DNA of 64,000 nucleotides from Imbricaverruca yamaguchii (lineage: Eukaryota; Arthropoda; Thecostraca; Neoverrucidae): NCBI GenBank assembly GCA_034440575.1, contig JAOTOL010001660.1:62001-126000 (forward strand), read 5' to 3'. Position 1 is the stretch's first letter. Each line of letters starts with the position of its first letter. The notes below the pieces were generated by a model. The model saw nothing but the letters and a program-made list of their open reading frames with translations. It made no database searches and was not told the DNA's origin. This document shows, piece after piece, positions 25,401 to 34,554 of the stretch. The position numbers and the translations under genes were made by a program.

Positions 25401-28400
25401 CGAGACACATGGAAGCTGGGTAGGCTGTAGGCAGGCAAGTAAAGCAGACACAGCAGCTATTTTACAGAAGGATAACAAAGTGTGTATCATGCTCACTGAG
25501 TATGTTTTACATGATGATGATGTACACTGATAAAAACCCATTGAAATACTAACATAATACTAGTCAGAACCACCCCACTGCACACATAAACATAGGCAGA
25601 GATAGCAGATGTATTTTTATGGAATTATACAAACAGTGTTGGAAAAACTGGAGTTTGTTGGTGTCATGCATACCAATGCATTTTGTACTCCAGGATTGTG
25701 ACTAGACTAAATGAGATATTTTGTACTCCAGAAGGGAGAACGAAGAACAACATTGCTTGGTCGTGTGCTACCACTAAAAGTCCATACCTGACAACAACTA
25801 GCAGTTTCCGCGACCCCAGCGCCCCGACCAGCCAACGTCACTACACATCCTTGAAAGGCAGTACAAAGGACATACATACGGACAATGAGCCGTCGGTGTT
25901 GCGCTAAACATCATAAAGAACCTTACTAAAACCGCCTACGCACAACATTGGCGCTTCATATGTGAAAAACGCTATATTAGTGTCCATAAAGTCAATAATT
26001 AATTCAATATTTATTCAATATTGGTTCAATATTTATCATTATTTTTTGCTGATATATAACATACTTAGATTAGTGAATATCTATTTCATATTACTCTTTG
26101 GAAACTTGCACTGGAGCCTAGAGGTGTTCTATAGCCTTGCGCTGGAGTACTCGCCAAGGAGCACCAGAATTCTCTAGTTGGCAAATCTAGGGGTACTTGG
26201 TGTAATCGGAGTTTAAAGTTGAAACCTGGTTTCGCCAGTAAATGCTTTAAATGCGCAATCGAATGTCGTTTTGTGAAAGGGACAACTTTTTTTAGACACA
26301 ATGAGCCCGTTCAATGCAAGAAAATCACTTCAAATTTTCTAAAATTCGCCCGGAGCAAGCAAGTTCTCCGAGGCGATTACACCAAGAAACCAATGTCATT
26401 TGTGCACTTTTGCATGACTGTCGCATATTTTTTTTTGTACATGTGTGCGAAGATAAACATGCGCCTTGAGATATAACCACATTTTGGGTTCATCGGTGTC
26501 AGTGAAGGGTCCGTAATACATGTTCCCAAATTTACTCCGACCCATTCCCCGCCCCATGAACAGTTGTACTTCTCGGGCTGAGTTAGTGAATCCGACCAGC
26601 TATATCTAAGAAGAAAAATAAAACCGCCAGTGTGGCGGTTTTACAGGTACTCCCGTCTAGCAGCTCTAGATACTCCTAACTCAATCCTTGCTTCAACTAA
26701 ACATTCCACACATGAACTAAACAAGTGCATAAAGGAACTTTTAATATTCATAAGAATCGTTTTCAATTATTTTGTTCAGCTTTTCCATGCAAAATAACTG
26801 GTTCTTGGTGGTGAGAATAAAGCTATTTTAGACGGATTGTTTTAGTATAATTTGTATTCAACCATCATATATTACAAAACAATAATCCATCCATATCCAA
26901 TAGTGTGCCAGGTGTGTTAAGCCGTTAAGCCCGGGTTCGTGGTGTCAGGTGTGCGTTTGTGACCTTCGTTGACATCGTTTAAGTATACCTTTGTTACCAT
27001 TTTCTCTACCATTGCTCATGAAGTTGGCTTATAACTTCATCCTTCGCTAATAATTTAACAACAGCCAATTTTGGGGTCTGAGGCAGAGCTGTGTATTATG
27101 CGTCAGTAGCGAATCGTACGCAGAAACTCGGAATGGCTCAAAGGTTGACCAGGCCATGAAATGCATTTTGGGGTGCTTGGGATTTTGGACAACAACGGAA
27201 GTTAGCAATAATTCAAATTAATCGCGGGTGAACTCAGCTCATTAATTGTGGGACTAGTCCTTCGGAAGTGTTTGTTGGAAGATGATCCCAGTTGTGTGGT
27301 ATGCCCAAGATGAGTTTGAATTTGATTCATCCTGAGCTCTGCCAGCAGAAATGTTATTGGTGTATTCACATCATATCATGCCTGTTCATCATAAATATTT
27401 GTTTGTGAACTTTGGGAACACATCACCCACCTACACTCAGGCAATATCTATACACTTTGCAGATATCACATGTATATTTTTTTTTAAAGTACTTTGGCTA
27501 CTGAGGGCATTTCCCGCTAGGTTGCATTCCTTGGAACAATTGCACCTATTCATAATTTAGCTTGCTGACATGTTGCTGACTTAGCAGTTAGCTATATGTA
27601 CATATGTTTGTATGGTACACACAGCATGAAATGCTAACATTTATTTTTAATCCTATTAAAGCAATACTACCTGGTTATGGACAACTCATTTTTTTAGTGC
27701 AGCAAAGTTTTTTACATGGCTTAGTTTGCCAAGATGTTTATGCAAACAAAAATGCTAACATTGGTTTTTAGTCCCACTAAAACAAGGTTAATTGTCAGCA
27801 AATGCATAGCTATTTTTTTGGAATCCAGCTGAAAAATTTGTACTCCAGGTAAAAATGTTGTACTCCACTACCAAGAAAAAAATATGGAAATCCTACACTG
27901 TATACAAAGGAACGAAGTCTAGTCCGGAAAACAATTTCTGAAGCTGAACAGCTATAAGTATATTTTCTCAATATCAATGGAGAAAAGACAAACAAATGAA
28001 CAGAATGGGTTCAATATTGAACATAAATCTTCATTATATAGGTAGGTTTCATTACATGAAAACCCATGTTCTTAGTTGTTAACTGAACACTTGTTAACAC
28101 CCATTTTTTGCTTGTTAACTGAAAATTGAGCATTCACAATGGGAACGAGTCACATTAATCTAATCACAATAATAAGCATGGTAAATATTTACTTACTCAA
28201 ACAATATTCTTCTCCAAATCTGGTCCATAACTATAAATACAAATCAACTAGCCCAACAAGAAATGAACCAGTCACAAAAATAAATGATGAAAAATGAAGC
28301 ACGGTGATGTTTGCCAGCCATGGACGAATTCGGTAGTCTTCATGCATGCTTTAAGTTTGGTCAACCGAAGCTGAGCACCCACCTTTCAAGCTTTTCCAGA

Positions 28401-28489
28401 GCACCTTTGCCATCATTTACACTTTGAGCTGGAGCACAAGTAGCCGGAACTCCAACAGGCTCTACAGCGTCAGTAGCCATTGTTGCCAT
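12759..28489 (-). CDS. d4: d4/DPF (Requiem family) chromatin reader, 10 coding exons, 453 aa
   Basis: Coding exons in transcript order: 28489-28383, 25394-25285, 21747-21509, 21348-21217, 20877-20805, 20150-19980, 17810-17665, 14029-13906, 13451-13339, 12905-12759. All ten join in phase (1362 nt). The protein has a Requiem N-terminal domain (about residues 30-110, with LAQSDCRLW and [13 protein letters not shown]), an acidic/Lys-rich linker (150-220), a C2H2 finger (218-239, CELC...HYAHSH), an Ala/Pro-rich linker, then tandem PHD fingers (about 335-450; [24 protein letters not shown], then [15 protein letters not shown] and SWSCHLC). Known family role: DPF1/2/3 and fly d4 are BAF (SWI/SNF) accessory subunits whose double PHD finger reads acylated/acetylated histone H3 tails in the nucleus. 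An in-frame TAA 12 nt upstream supports the chosen ATG; a second ATG lies three codons on. Introns are packed with minisatellites and SINEs. The 3' end is less certain than the rest. Confidence 0.9.
13339..13451 (-). CDS. d4: d4 exon 9 (PHD1 end, PHD2 first ligands)
   Basis: Acceptor is cctcgacag|GT and donor AATGAC|GTGAGT. It encodes [24 protein letters not shown] and SLCGTSDND. These supply the His and Cys ligands closing PHD1 and the first pair of PHD2. Confidence 0.92.
13455..13715 (+). repeat. 42-bp minisatellite in d4 intron 8
   Basis: About six units of CATGAGTGCTGCCAAACTGG + TGTTGTCGAGGTGTGTCACGGT. Its lower edge comes within a few bases of exon 9. Confidence 0.85.
13906..14029 (-). 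CDS. d4: d4 exon 8 (PHD1, first half)
   Basis: Acceptor is gaccgacag|CCG and donor TCAG|GTCGGT. It encodes [19 protein letters not shown], then [18 protein letters not shown]. The two Cys pairs are the first four zinc ligands of PHD1. Confidence 0.92.
16229..16668 (+). repeat. interspersed repeat, long copy (AGGATGTCGA family)
   Basis: Starts near TTAGGTGTGAGATGTCGAAA and ends with GATGTCGATTGAGTGTTCAG, AAGTGGTAAATTCCACCCTA and GCGAATAATTTAACAC. Shares both ends with 38978-39222, which is internally shorter. Class unknown. Confidence 0.7.
17076..17243 (-). mobile_element. tRNA-derived SINE in d4 intron 7
   Basis: Minus strand: CGGTAGCTCAGTTGATAGAG and GGGTTCGAATCTC, then the body CGCGACCAATCGGCGTGAGA and GGCGACGCTATACGACC. 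Same body as the 7-kb and 45-kb copies but with a different tRNA-type head. Lies next to a long GA tract. Confidence 0.8.
17240..17640 (+). repeat. polypurine (GA-rich) tract in d4 intron 7
   Basis: Nearly all A/G on the plus strand for about 240 bp, and again from 17541 after a hairpin retroposon insertion. Apparent Phe/Ser/Leu-rich minus-strand frames here are compositional. Confidence 0.85.
17485..17540 (-). mobile_element. hairpin mini-retroposon inside GA tract
   Basis: Minus strand GGCCGCTGTATGACCGAAGC then AGTCGATGCGCCC, tail CAAACAACTAACC. Both sides carry AGAGAGGAG, but in a purine tract this duplication is weak evidence. Confidence 0.7.
17665..17810 (-). CDS. d4: d4 exon 7 (Ala/Pro linker between finger and PHD pair)
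   Basis: Acceptor is gtgggtag|GC and donor GTCGAG|GTGAGA. Phase fits both neighbours (2 nt + 48 codons). It encodes [20 protein letters not shown], then [16 protein letters not shown]. No conserved motif is present, so support comes from splice signals, phase and position only. Confidence 0.65.
18000..18545 (+). repeat. 39-bp minisatellite in d4 intron 6
   Basis: Units of GGTCAGAGGACAGCTGGCGG + AGCGGACTGCACCAGGGTA. Some units carry an added GACAGACATTGCTGGGTGGG segment, giving a two-type array of about 13 units. Confidence 0.88.
19980..20150 (-). CDS. d4: d4 exon 6 (C2H2 finger)
   Basis: Acceptor is gtgtttcag|TG. It encodes [19 protein letters not shown], which with exon 5 makes a C-X2-C-X12-H-X4-H finger typical of d4 proteins. 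A charged [12 protein letters not shown] tail and a Pro/Ala-rich segment follow. Donor is CCAG|GTTGGC (weak but in phase). Confidence 0.88.
20805..20877 (-). CDS. d4: d4 exon 5 (73 nt, first Cys pair of C2H2 finger)
   Basis: Acceptor is acccacag|GGT and donor GAGC|GTGAGT. It encodes [20 protein letters not shown] then WACE. The finger's CELC pair is completed across the splice to exon 6. The exon is too short to appear as an open frame of its own; it was found by the phase and motif demanded by its neighbours. Confidence 0.85.
20910..20963 (-). mobile_element. hairpin mini-retroposon, 13-bp TSD, in d4 intron 4
   Basis: Minus strand GGGCGCTATATGATCGACAT then GGTCGATGTGCCC, tail AAAATAACTAACT. 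Flanked by TCAGCGATCAGCT at 20897-20909 and 20964-20976. 32 nt upstream of d4 exon 5. Confidence 0.88.
21217..21348 (-). CDS. d4: d4 exon 4 (acidic then Lys-rich linker)
   Basis: Acceptor is ggttgcag|GAC and donor TCG|GTGAGC, phase 0 at both ends. It encodes [20 protein letters not shown] followed by [14 protein letters not shown]. The charge pattern resembles the linker between the N-terminal domain and the zinc finger in d4 proteins. Confidence 0.85.
21509..21747 (-). CDS. d4: d4 exon 3 (Requiem domain, second part)
   Basis: Acceptor is tgacctag|GT and donor AAG|GTGATA. It encodes [18 protein letters not shown], then [11 protein letters not shown] and a basic KRRRQYL stretch, which is the most diagnostic d4/DPF N-terminal segment. 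The basic stretch is a likely nuclear localisation signal. Confidence 0.9.
22405..22534. repeat. (TA)n microsatellite
   Basis: About 75 bp of pure TA followed by interrupted CATATA/TATA sequence, in d4 intron 2. Confidence 0.95.
24787..24830 (-). mobile_element. degraded hairpin mini-retroposon
   Basis: Minus strand GCTGCATGACCACTGCAGTT then GATGTGCCCC, followed by a long C-run. Internal stem partly kept, 5' end lost. Confidence 0.5.
25285..25394 (-). CDS. d4: d4 exon 2 (Requiem domain, first part), GC donor
   Basis: Acceptor is tctcgttccag|C. The exon encodes [20 protein letters not shown] and then [11 protein letters not shown], a clear match to the family's (F)N.RL..ER..R.PF.D..TG block. 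The donor reads ACAG|GCAAGT, a GC rather than GT donor. Phase 1 fits exon 3 exactly and completes the Gly of THTG-LAQSDC. Confidence 0.85.
28383..28489 (-). CDS. d4: d4 exon 1 (start codon)
   Basis: Encodes [13 protein letters not shown]... to GALEKLE, ending AG|GTGGGT in phase 2. It joins exon 2 to give a [17 protein letters not shown] junction, which fits the start of the Requiem domain. This exon is the least conserved, so its assignment rests on phase, splice site, start context and position. Confidence 0.7.
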
Positions 28490-29651
28490 GTTATTTATTT
28501 AAAATTCAGCCCTATAAGTGCATACGGATACACACAAATCCATAGCAGCCATGTCCCTTTACGATAGCAGCACACAACCACAGTTATATCAGCTGCCAAC
28601 CCTATACCGCAGAACACCTGCCATAACGCAAATGCATTGCCACAATATGACAACACAACCTAATGCTATAAGACGAACTCCCAGCGCATTTTGTTCTTTT
28701 GCCCGATGCCTCGTCCTCCGAGACAGAGCGGGCCAATGTCAAATAGTGTTAGGTGTGAAATGGAAACGAACAACAGTTCCAATAAACATATTGGTTTCAG
28801 ATAGAAAATATTTACAGAAAATAATTCAGATAGAAAATACAGAAAAAATAATTCCGTGCAGAAGCCAGGACACCTAATTTCCCGCCTAATTTACCAAACG
28901 GCAGCTGCATCATCTCTAGTTAAACTGGCAGCTATGGCGGCTACATCGACCAGTTACAGGGGAATTTGTCCGTATTTTGTACATGGATGATGTGCGCCGT
29001 ACATGATCCACCCAGGTTGATGGCGTGCATGATCCGTGTTTTGTATGCTGGACACAATAACTTTATAGATGGTGTAAGTGTTAGTGATTAGCATAACGTG
29101 AAGAAAGCTTGCTTTTCCTGATATTTTATGGTGATTTTTGTAAAGGAGTTCTCTGTTATTCGGATATGAACTGATATTGTACATGCAAATTCATTTTCAA
29201 TTCTGATTAATTTGAAGGCTTTTAATTTTTGCTTCTAAAACTAACGTGTTCTGTTCCAATTTCTCCAGCGCTGCCCTTATGGTACGATCCTGCCAGTTCT
29301 GATACGCTTTCGACAAATATGGTACGCAGGCAAAATATGGGGTTCCAGCTGGTTCAAGCCAAGATAACTAGAGATAACTAGGTTCAAGCCATGGGGCTGC
29401 TGGAGTTCGGGGCGCATGTTTCGTGCTTGCCTTTTTCCAATTGATTAAACGATTGCGGACGGTTTGCATCGGAACTTCTAGACACATAATTAATCAAAGA
29501 ACTGTTCTTTCTTTATTGGTTTTTGATGCTTCGTCCTGCAATTGTGGCGTGAAATGAAAGTATTCGCGACAGGAAATTCGCCTCATAAAAAATGATCGGA
29601 CTACCTCACAAGTACAAATAGCAAACATTACGTAGCATATCGATCATCAGA

Positions 29652-30606
29652 CAGGGGCGGATCCAGCCAGCAAATGAAGAAGGGCCAAATCGATGACCAG
29701 TCCGGGGACCGGGAAAGGTTGCGAATGGGCGACAAGGAGGCACTTTTTATTCAAACAAACTACCTAATTACCTGTAATGGCCTGGCAGACAACAGTGGCC
29801 GCATCAAACCGGGAGTGATCTGCAACGTCACAAAATAATTTACTCTGCTTAAATACCGACATGCTTCACACAACTCAATTCAAAATAAATATTTCACTCT
29901 TTATGCGTTGCATCGAACATGAATCTCGTAATTCTGACGAAACTTACGCCCTATGACATCATAAGCACGTGTTACAAGAAACAAACATACGGGACAAAAC
30001 GAGACATAAACAGTTAGAGGGAAAGAGCGAGATCGTTAAAGTCACGCTACTGTCTGCATCATACGCTTATCCGCTTACAACGCGAGGCCTCGTCAGGTCT
30101 CACAGGCGAACTTTAAAGTCCAGTCGGCGCACTCCTGATGCGACGAAATGGTCCACAACCTCGCTGGTAGCCGGGAGCTGCCCGCGGTGTGTCTGGATCA
30201 GGATCAGCGCCTCCAGTCGGTCCTCTGACATCGCAGCTCGGAGTGCTGTCAAGGTGCACGTCACTTTGGAAAACACGCGCTCAGCCTCTGCCGTCGACAC
30301 CGGAAGTACGAACTGCACTCGCAGCAGTGTGTGCATTGTTGGGAAGATTGTGGCGGGGCACGCGTTCGGGGCTGCGATGGCTGTCAGCGGAGCGTCCTTG
30401 CGTCGGTCCCTCCACATCGCTGACCAGAAATTCAACTCGGCTTGCACCTGTGACTCGGTCACGTCTCCCAGCAGCCCCCTGAACTGCTGGCAGGCTGGCT
30501 GGACATGGGACCAGTCAGCGGAGCCGACGCGTTTGGGCAGGATCGTGCTCAGGCCTGCCACCAGCTTCATGTGTGTGCCGAACCGCATTGTCACATCTTG
30601 TAGCAC
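29652..30606 (-). mobile_element. truncated hAT element with one terminal repeat
   Basis: CAGGGGCGGATCCAGCC at 29652 is a typical hAT terminus, 450 bp beyond the end of the transposase frame. No matching opposite end or 8-bp duplication of TCATCAGA was found, so the other end is lost or too diverged. Confidence 0.6.
30100..30606 (-). pseudogene. hAT transposase C-terminal dimerisation region
   Basis: 168-residue frame ending in the classical hAT C-terminus: a block beginning FPTMHTLLRVQFVLPVSTAEAERVFSK, then LTALRAAMSEDRLEALILI. The upstream catalytic region is absent beyond 30606, so the copy is 5'-deleted. Its 3' side faces the hAT-type end at 29652. Confidence 0.8.
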
Positions 30607-30952
30607 ATTTTATCATGAAACTTTTCAATTTAAAACCTTAACCTACCAAAACCATGTCCAACGTCTTTCTTTCCACTTTCGAGGAAGAATGGGTGCCAAA
30701 CTGGACATGTGAACAATTTAGACTGTAAGGAAGACATAGGTTGTTCGAATGACCATGGCTGAAAGACAGAAACTCTGTTTCCAATACTTTGGTAACTTTC
30801 CCCTGATCGAAGGTCATTATAGTCGAAACCCCAATTATTTGGCATGTACCTAAAATAAATTGCAATGCCGGTCTGATCCTTCGTTACCTGGGATGTTCGC
30901 GTTGCCCGGTATCCAGAGAAAGGAAATTATTGTTTATGTTATTGACCACGAT

Positions 30953-31300
30953 TTATTTAATTATGTCAGTGGTTACATGTGCACAGTTGTGGGCATTACA
31001 AAGTGACTGAAGGACAGATGTTGAATCTAAACAAATAACTACATTTATAGCTGTCCGGAATTCTGGGATAAGCCATTGCAGGAGGGCATACACCATGGCG
31101 GTGTTGTGCTTTGTGCCGTCAGGGATACACCTGTAGCTCTGGTAGCACGGTATCTTGTCCTCACGCCAGCACACTACAACGGGCACATCATACATTGGGA
31201 CGAATCCCAGTGAAAACCTTGAGCTGCATACCGTACCACAAATGAATCATTTTCAGCGAAATCGCACTGGACAATCACCTCGCCCGCCTTGGGAGTAACC
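30953..31300 (-). pseudogene. third, heavily decayed relative of the same transposase-like family
   Basis: On the minus strand 31278-31243 reads VIVQCDFAENDS, then FVVRYAAQGFHWDSSQ. After a frame change the sequence continues PVVVCWRED, TKHNTAMVYALLQW and VICLDST. Order and spacing match the DFSENY, HPFVAYWR, THDTVA and FSDG blocks of the other two copies. Truncated and frameshifted. Confidence 0.6.
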
Positions 31301-31399
31301 TTTGCTTACGTGAAGTGCTGATCTTGTTGTTGAGTCACAACATGCTGTCTGGTCGGCTTCACGGTTTGTTGGCTCAAATATCTCTTCACTTTCCTTTTT

Positions 31400-32086
31400 G
31401 GTCCAGATCTTCTAAATCAGTGAGATGTTCTTCAATTTTTTGTACGTGATTATGTCATCGATGTAGGCCGTTGTAAAGTTATTTTTACTTTTTCTTGAGT
31501 TCCGTTAATTTTGTTGGAGCGTTGCAGATTCCAAAGGCCATTTTGCGAAAATTCCGCAAGCTTAACAGGCAAGGCAAGACTGCTTTCGGGATGCACTCTT
31601 CGGACATGCTCTCTTCGAGACCAGCCAGTAACCAGCTTTCAAACCGAATTGGGTCTGAAAGTGAAAGCTGGCTCACATTTCGTGCCACGCTTGTGCTCGG
31701 TGTAGACTCGCGTGCCCAGTCCCTGCCCAGCTGGGCCCCGGTCAGACAACCGACCGGGGCCATGTCGGGCCCCAGCGAGTAAATGTTGCATGGGCCAACT
31801 GGGGCCCAGTCTGGCTGCCCGGTCGCTGCCCTGCCGTCTGCCTAGCTGGGCCCCAGTCGGGACCCGGTTGAAATGCTGTCTGGGAAGGAAGAAAAGAAGT
31901 TCGCTAAAAGAAGCTCGCTCCTCCTAGAGAGGCAAGGATGTCCGAACTAGGGGAGGGGTAGCTGCTTTTCTTGGTCACCATATTTAATTTCATGAAGTTG
32001 ATAGCAACATTAATAGTTCCATAACACTTTCGCACAATTACCATTGGCGAGGCCCACGAGCTGTAGGATATTTCAAACCGGAACAT
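31400..32086 (-). pseudogene. Ty3/Gypsy retrotransposon reverse transcriptase relic
   Basis: Minus-strand fragments in order: SSWASPMVIVRKCYGTINV with MKLNMVTKKSSYPSP (32086-31904), KMAFGICNAPTKLTE (about 31530-31485), and AYIDDIITY (about 31470). These are conserved Ty3/Gypsy RT blocks including the YIDD active-site motif. Frames are broken, and GC-rich repeated sequence (31710-31880) sits between the first two blocks. Not functional. Confidence 0.75.
31710..31880 (+). repeat. short GC-rich repeats around GGGCCCCAGTCGGG
   Basis: CCAGCTGGGCCCCGGTC, GACCGGGGCC, GGGCCCAGTC and TAGCTGGGCCCCAGTCGGG recur. The block interrupts the Gypsy RT relic. Confidence 0.5.
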
Positions 32087-32720
32087 GTTAATGCCAACCG
32101 ATTTGATTGCGTTTTTCGATGGCCTCGCGCTTCGCCGCTATGGCTCAATTTGTAGAAAATGGATGTCTCGACGTCGCTTGTTGAGCTGTATGATAAATTT
32201 AAGGCTAAGAAAATGAGCCAATTTAAAAGACCAAAGGTAAAGCCGAATTATCCGGTCGCCGTACATTTTTTATTTGCACAAGTGATATCAGTCTATTTTG
32301 ATATCAAGCAATAGCACGTCGTGAACCTCGAGTAACATTTCAAATTGAGACATTTCAATGCCAAACCTGATAGTGAAAAGTTGGGTTGAATGTGTTCGAA
32401 GTCCTCGCGCTTCGTCGCTATGGCTTCAATTTGCATAGTGTGCTATTGGACGTGCGGTTAGGTACTCTAGCATACTGTTCAGAAATGACATGGATTTTCT
32501 GAGACCAAAAGACGAAATTGTTCCTTCAGGTTCTTCGCGTGTATTCGTTTTCTCCAAAGCCTACCCAAATTTGGCATTAAGTGATAGCCTACAGTCAGCC
32601 ACATTTGAAACCGAAATATGTCAAGTTTTACCTCAAATTCAAAGGTTGGTCAATTTTTTTTCTCTGAAATCCTCGCGTTTCGTCGCTAAGGATTCAATTT
32701 GCACCAAGTGGATGCCATTC
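32060..32720 (+). repeat. three diverged ~280-bp tandem units
   Basis: Each unit ends with a phrase like CCTCGCGCTTCGTCGCTATGG followed by TTCAATTTG (near 32125, 32403 and 32672), and each contains an ATTTCAAA...ATGTTAATGCC-type phrase. Confidence 0.6.
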
Positions 32721-32970
32721 GGCATGGTTTACCGTACGGTGTCAGAAAGTTGAGACATCGAATTCATTTCGAAGGTGCTGAAGGTCTGGCGTCCGTGCAC
32801 AATGATTGAGTGTAATGTCGTAATTGAAGGAGCAAACCTCTTGCTATGTGTAGCCATACTCACAGGAGAAACTCATAACATATTTGATGGGAATAGCCCA
32901 CCCCCAAAGAAATCCGCCATAACCTGCTCAGAAGACGTGGCCTTGCTGACGTTTAATTTGCACTGCCACG

Positions 32971-34554
32971 TAGAGGTGTAGATTAACAAAAAAACATTGG
33001 GAGGGGGGGGGGGCGAAGTGTACTGGATCACCTCCCCATCTCCAAATAAAAAAACTTATCGGATTTCGCCCACTATATTTTAAGACTTCAATAATCTTCT
33101 TTTTATTTGACGATGTGTATGCTTATGTTTATTCAGCATCCTCGCCAACTGGAAAAATCGGCCAGTAGCAGGTGAAGTCGCATAAGCAAAAGAGCAGTGC
33201 ACCGCGCATGCCAACATAACTGTGAGTCGCAGGGGTGTCGATTTGTATCCTTTTGTGGGGGCCATAGCTCCACCAATGTTGATCTTAGCCCCCTCAATGT
33301 TGATTTGGGCCCCCCAAATAACTTATGCTGTTTTTGTGCTGATGAGAAAACTAAATGAAAAAAGGAGAAAAACACCATGCTGCATAGAAAACTTAGTTGA
33401 TGTTACCCAGCATATTTTGTACTGTAAAGAAACAGATTAGGCTTAGATGGTGGACTTCCAAACCCTGAACTCGGCCCACCAAAGCGTTGGCTTCGCCACT
33501 CCCTAATGCTAGGCACCAAGGAAATACCTTCTCCCATCGTCATCACAGCTCAGGCCGGCTGTGCTCCGATGCTCCATCAAGGCAGGTGTGTTTTAGCCTG
33601 CATATGGGCGCATAAATATCTTATTTGAGCCATTGTGTGTTTGCTGATGTTTGCAGTGAGGGGAGGGTGACGGTGTCGTTGACGTTGGCGATGACGATGA
33701 CGTCGAAGATGACGATGACGTTGACGATGATGATGACCCGAATGCACTGTATGTCACTGTAGTCGCATGCTATGACTCACAGTTTTCATGTTGACGTGCA
33801 CGGTGCACTACTCTTTTGCTTATGTGACTTAACTTGTTACTGGACGATTTTTTTCCCGTTGGCGAGGATATTGAATACACATAAACATACACATCGGTAA
33901 ATAATTATTGAGTTAGGAAAATATAGTGGGCGAAATCCGATAAGTTTTTAGTTGGGGGAGGAGGGGGGGGGGGGTGCAGTCACTTCGGCCCCCCAATGTT
34001 TAAAAAAATATATACACCCTGGTGAGTCGTAACATGCGGCTATAGTGTCATACATTGTACTCGAGTCCATCGTCATCGTCAACATCGTCGTCATCGTCGA
34101 CGTCATCGTTACCGTCAACGTCACCGTCACCCTCCCTTCACTCCAAACACCAACAAACACAACCGCTTAAGTAAAATATTTATGCGCCCATATGTAGGAT
34201 AAAACACGCCTGCCTTCATGGAGCATCGGAGTACAACCGACCTGAGCTGTAGTGACGATGGGTGAAGGCATTTCCTTGGTGCCTAGCATCAGGATGGGAC
34301 GAAGCCAACGTTTTCGTGTGGCGAGTTCAAGGTCGGGAAGTCAACTATCTAAACGTAATATGGTTTATACAGTACAAAATATGCTCGTTAACATGAACTC
34401 AGTTTTCTATGTAGGATGGTGATTTGTTTCTTCTTCCTTTAGCTTTCTTATCAGCACAGCATAGGTTATTTGGGAGTGGGAAAACCAACATGGGGGCAAG
34501 ATCAACATGGGTGGGACAATGGCCCTTACAAAAGGATACAAATCTACACCCCTG
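32971..34554 (-). mobile_element. older inverted copy of the same hAT-like element, split by the young copy
   Basis: 32971-33229 is the reverse complement of the young copy's right part, and 34030-34554 the reverse complement of its left part. Joined, the two flanks make one inverted copy. Its outer ends read TAGAGGTGTAG (left) and CTACACCCCTG (right). The flanking 8-mers CTGCCACG / CTGCTACA agree at 6 of 8 positions, as expected for an older duplication. Confidence 0.8.
33230..34021 (+). mobile_element. 792-bp non-autonomous hAT-like element, young copy
   Basis: Begins CAGGGGTGTCGATTTG and ends TATACACCCTG. It is flanked by perfect 8-bp duplications GTGAGTCG (33222-33229 and 34022-34029). 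The interior includes a degenerate GATGACGATGACGTC tract and a G-run. No coding capacity recognised. Confidence 0.85.

Noticed and set aside
31485..31927. Plus-strand frames over the GC-rich block
   Set aside because: Antisense to the Gypsy RT relic and partly repeat-derived.
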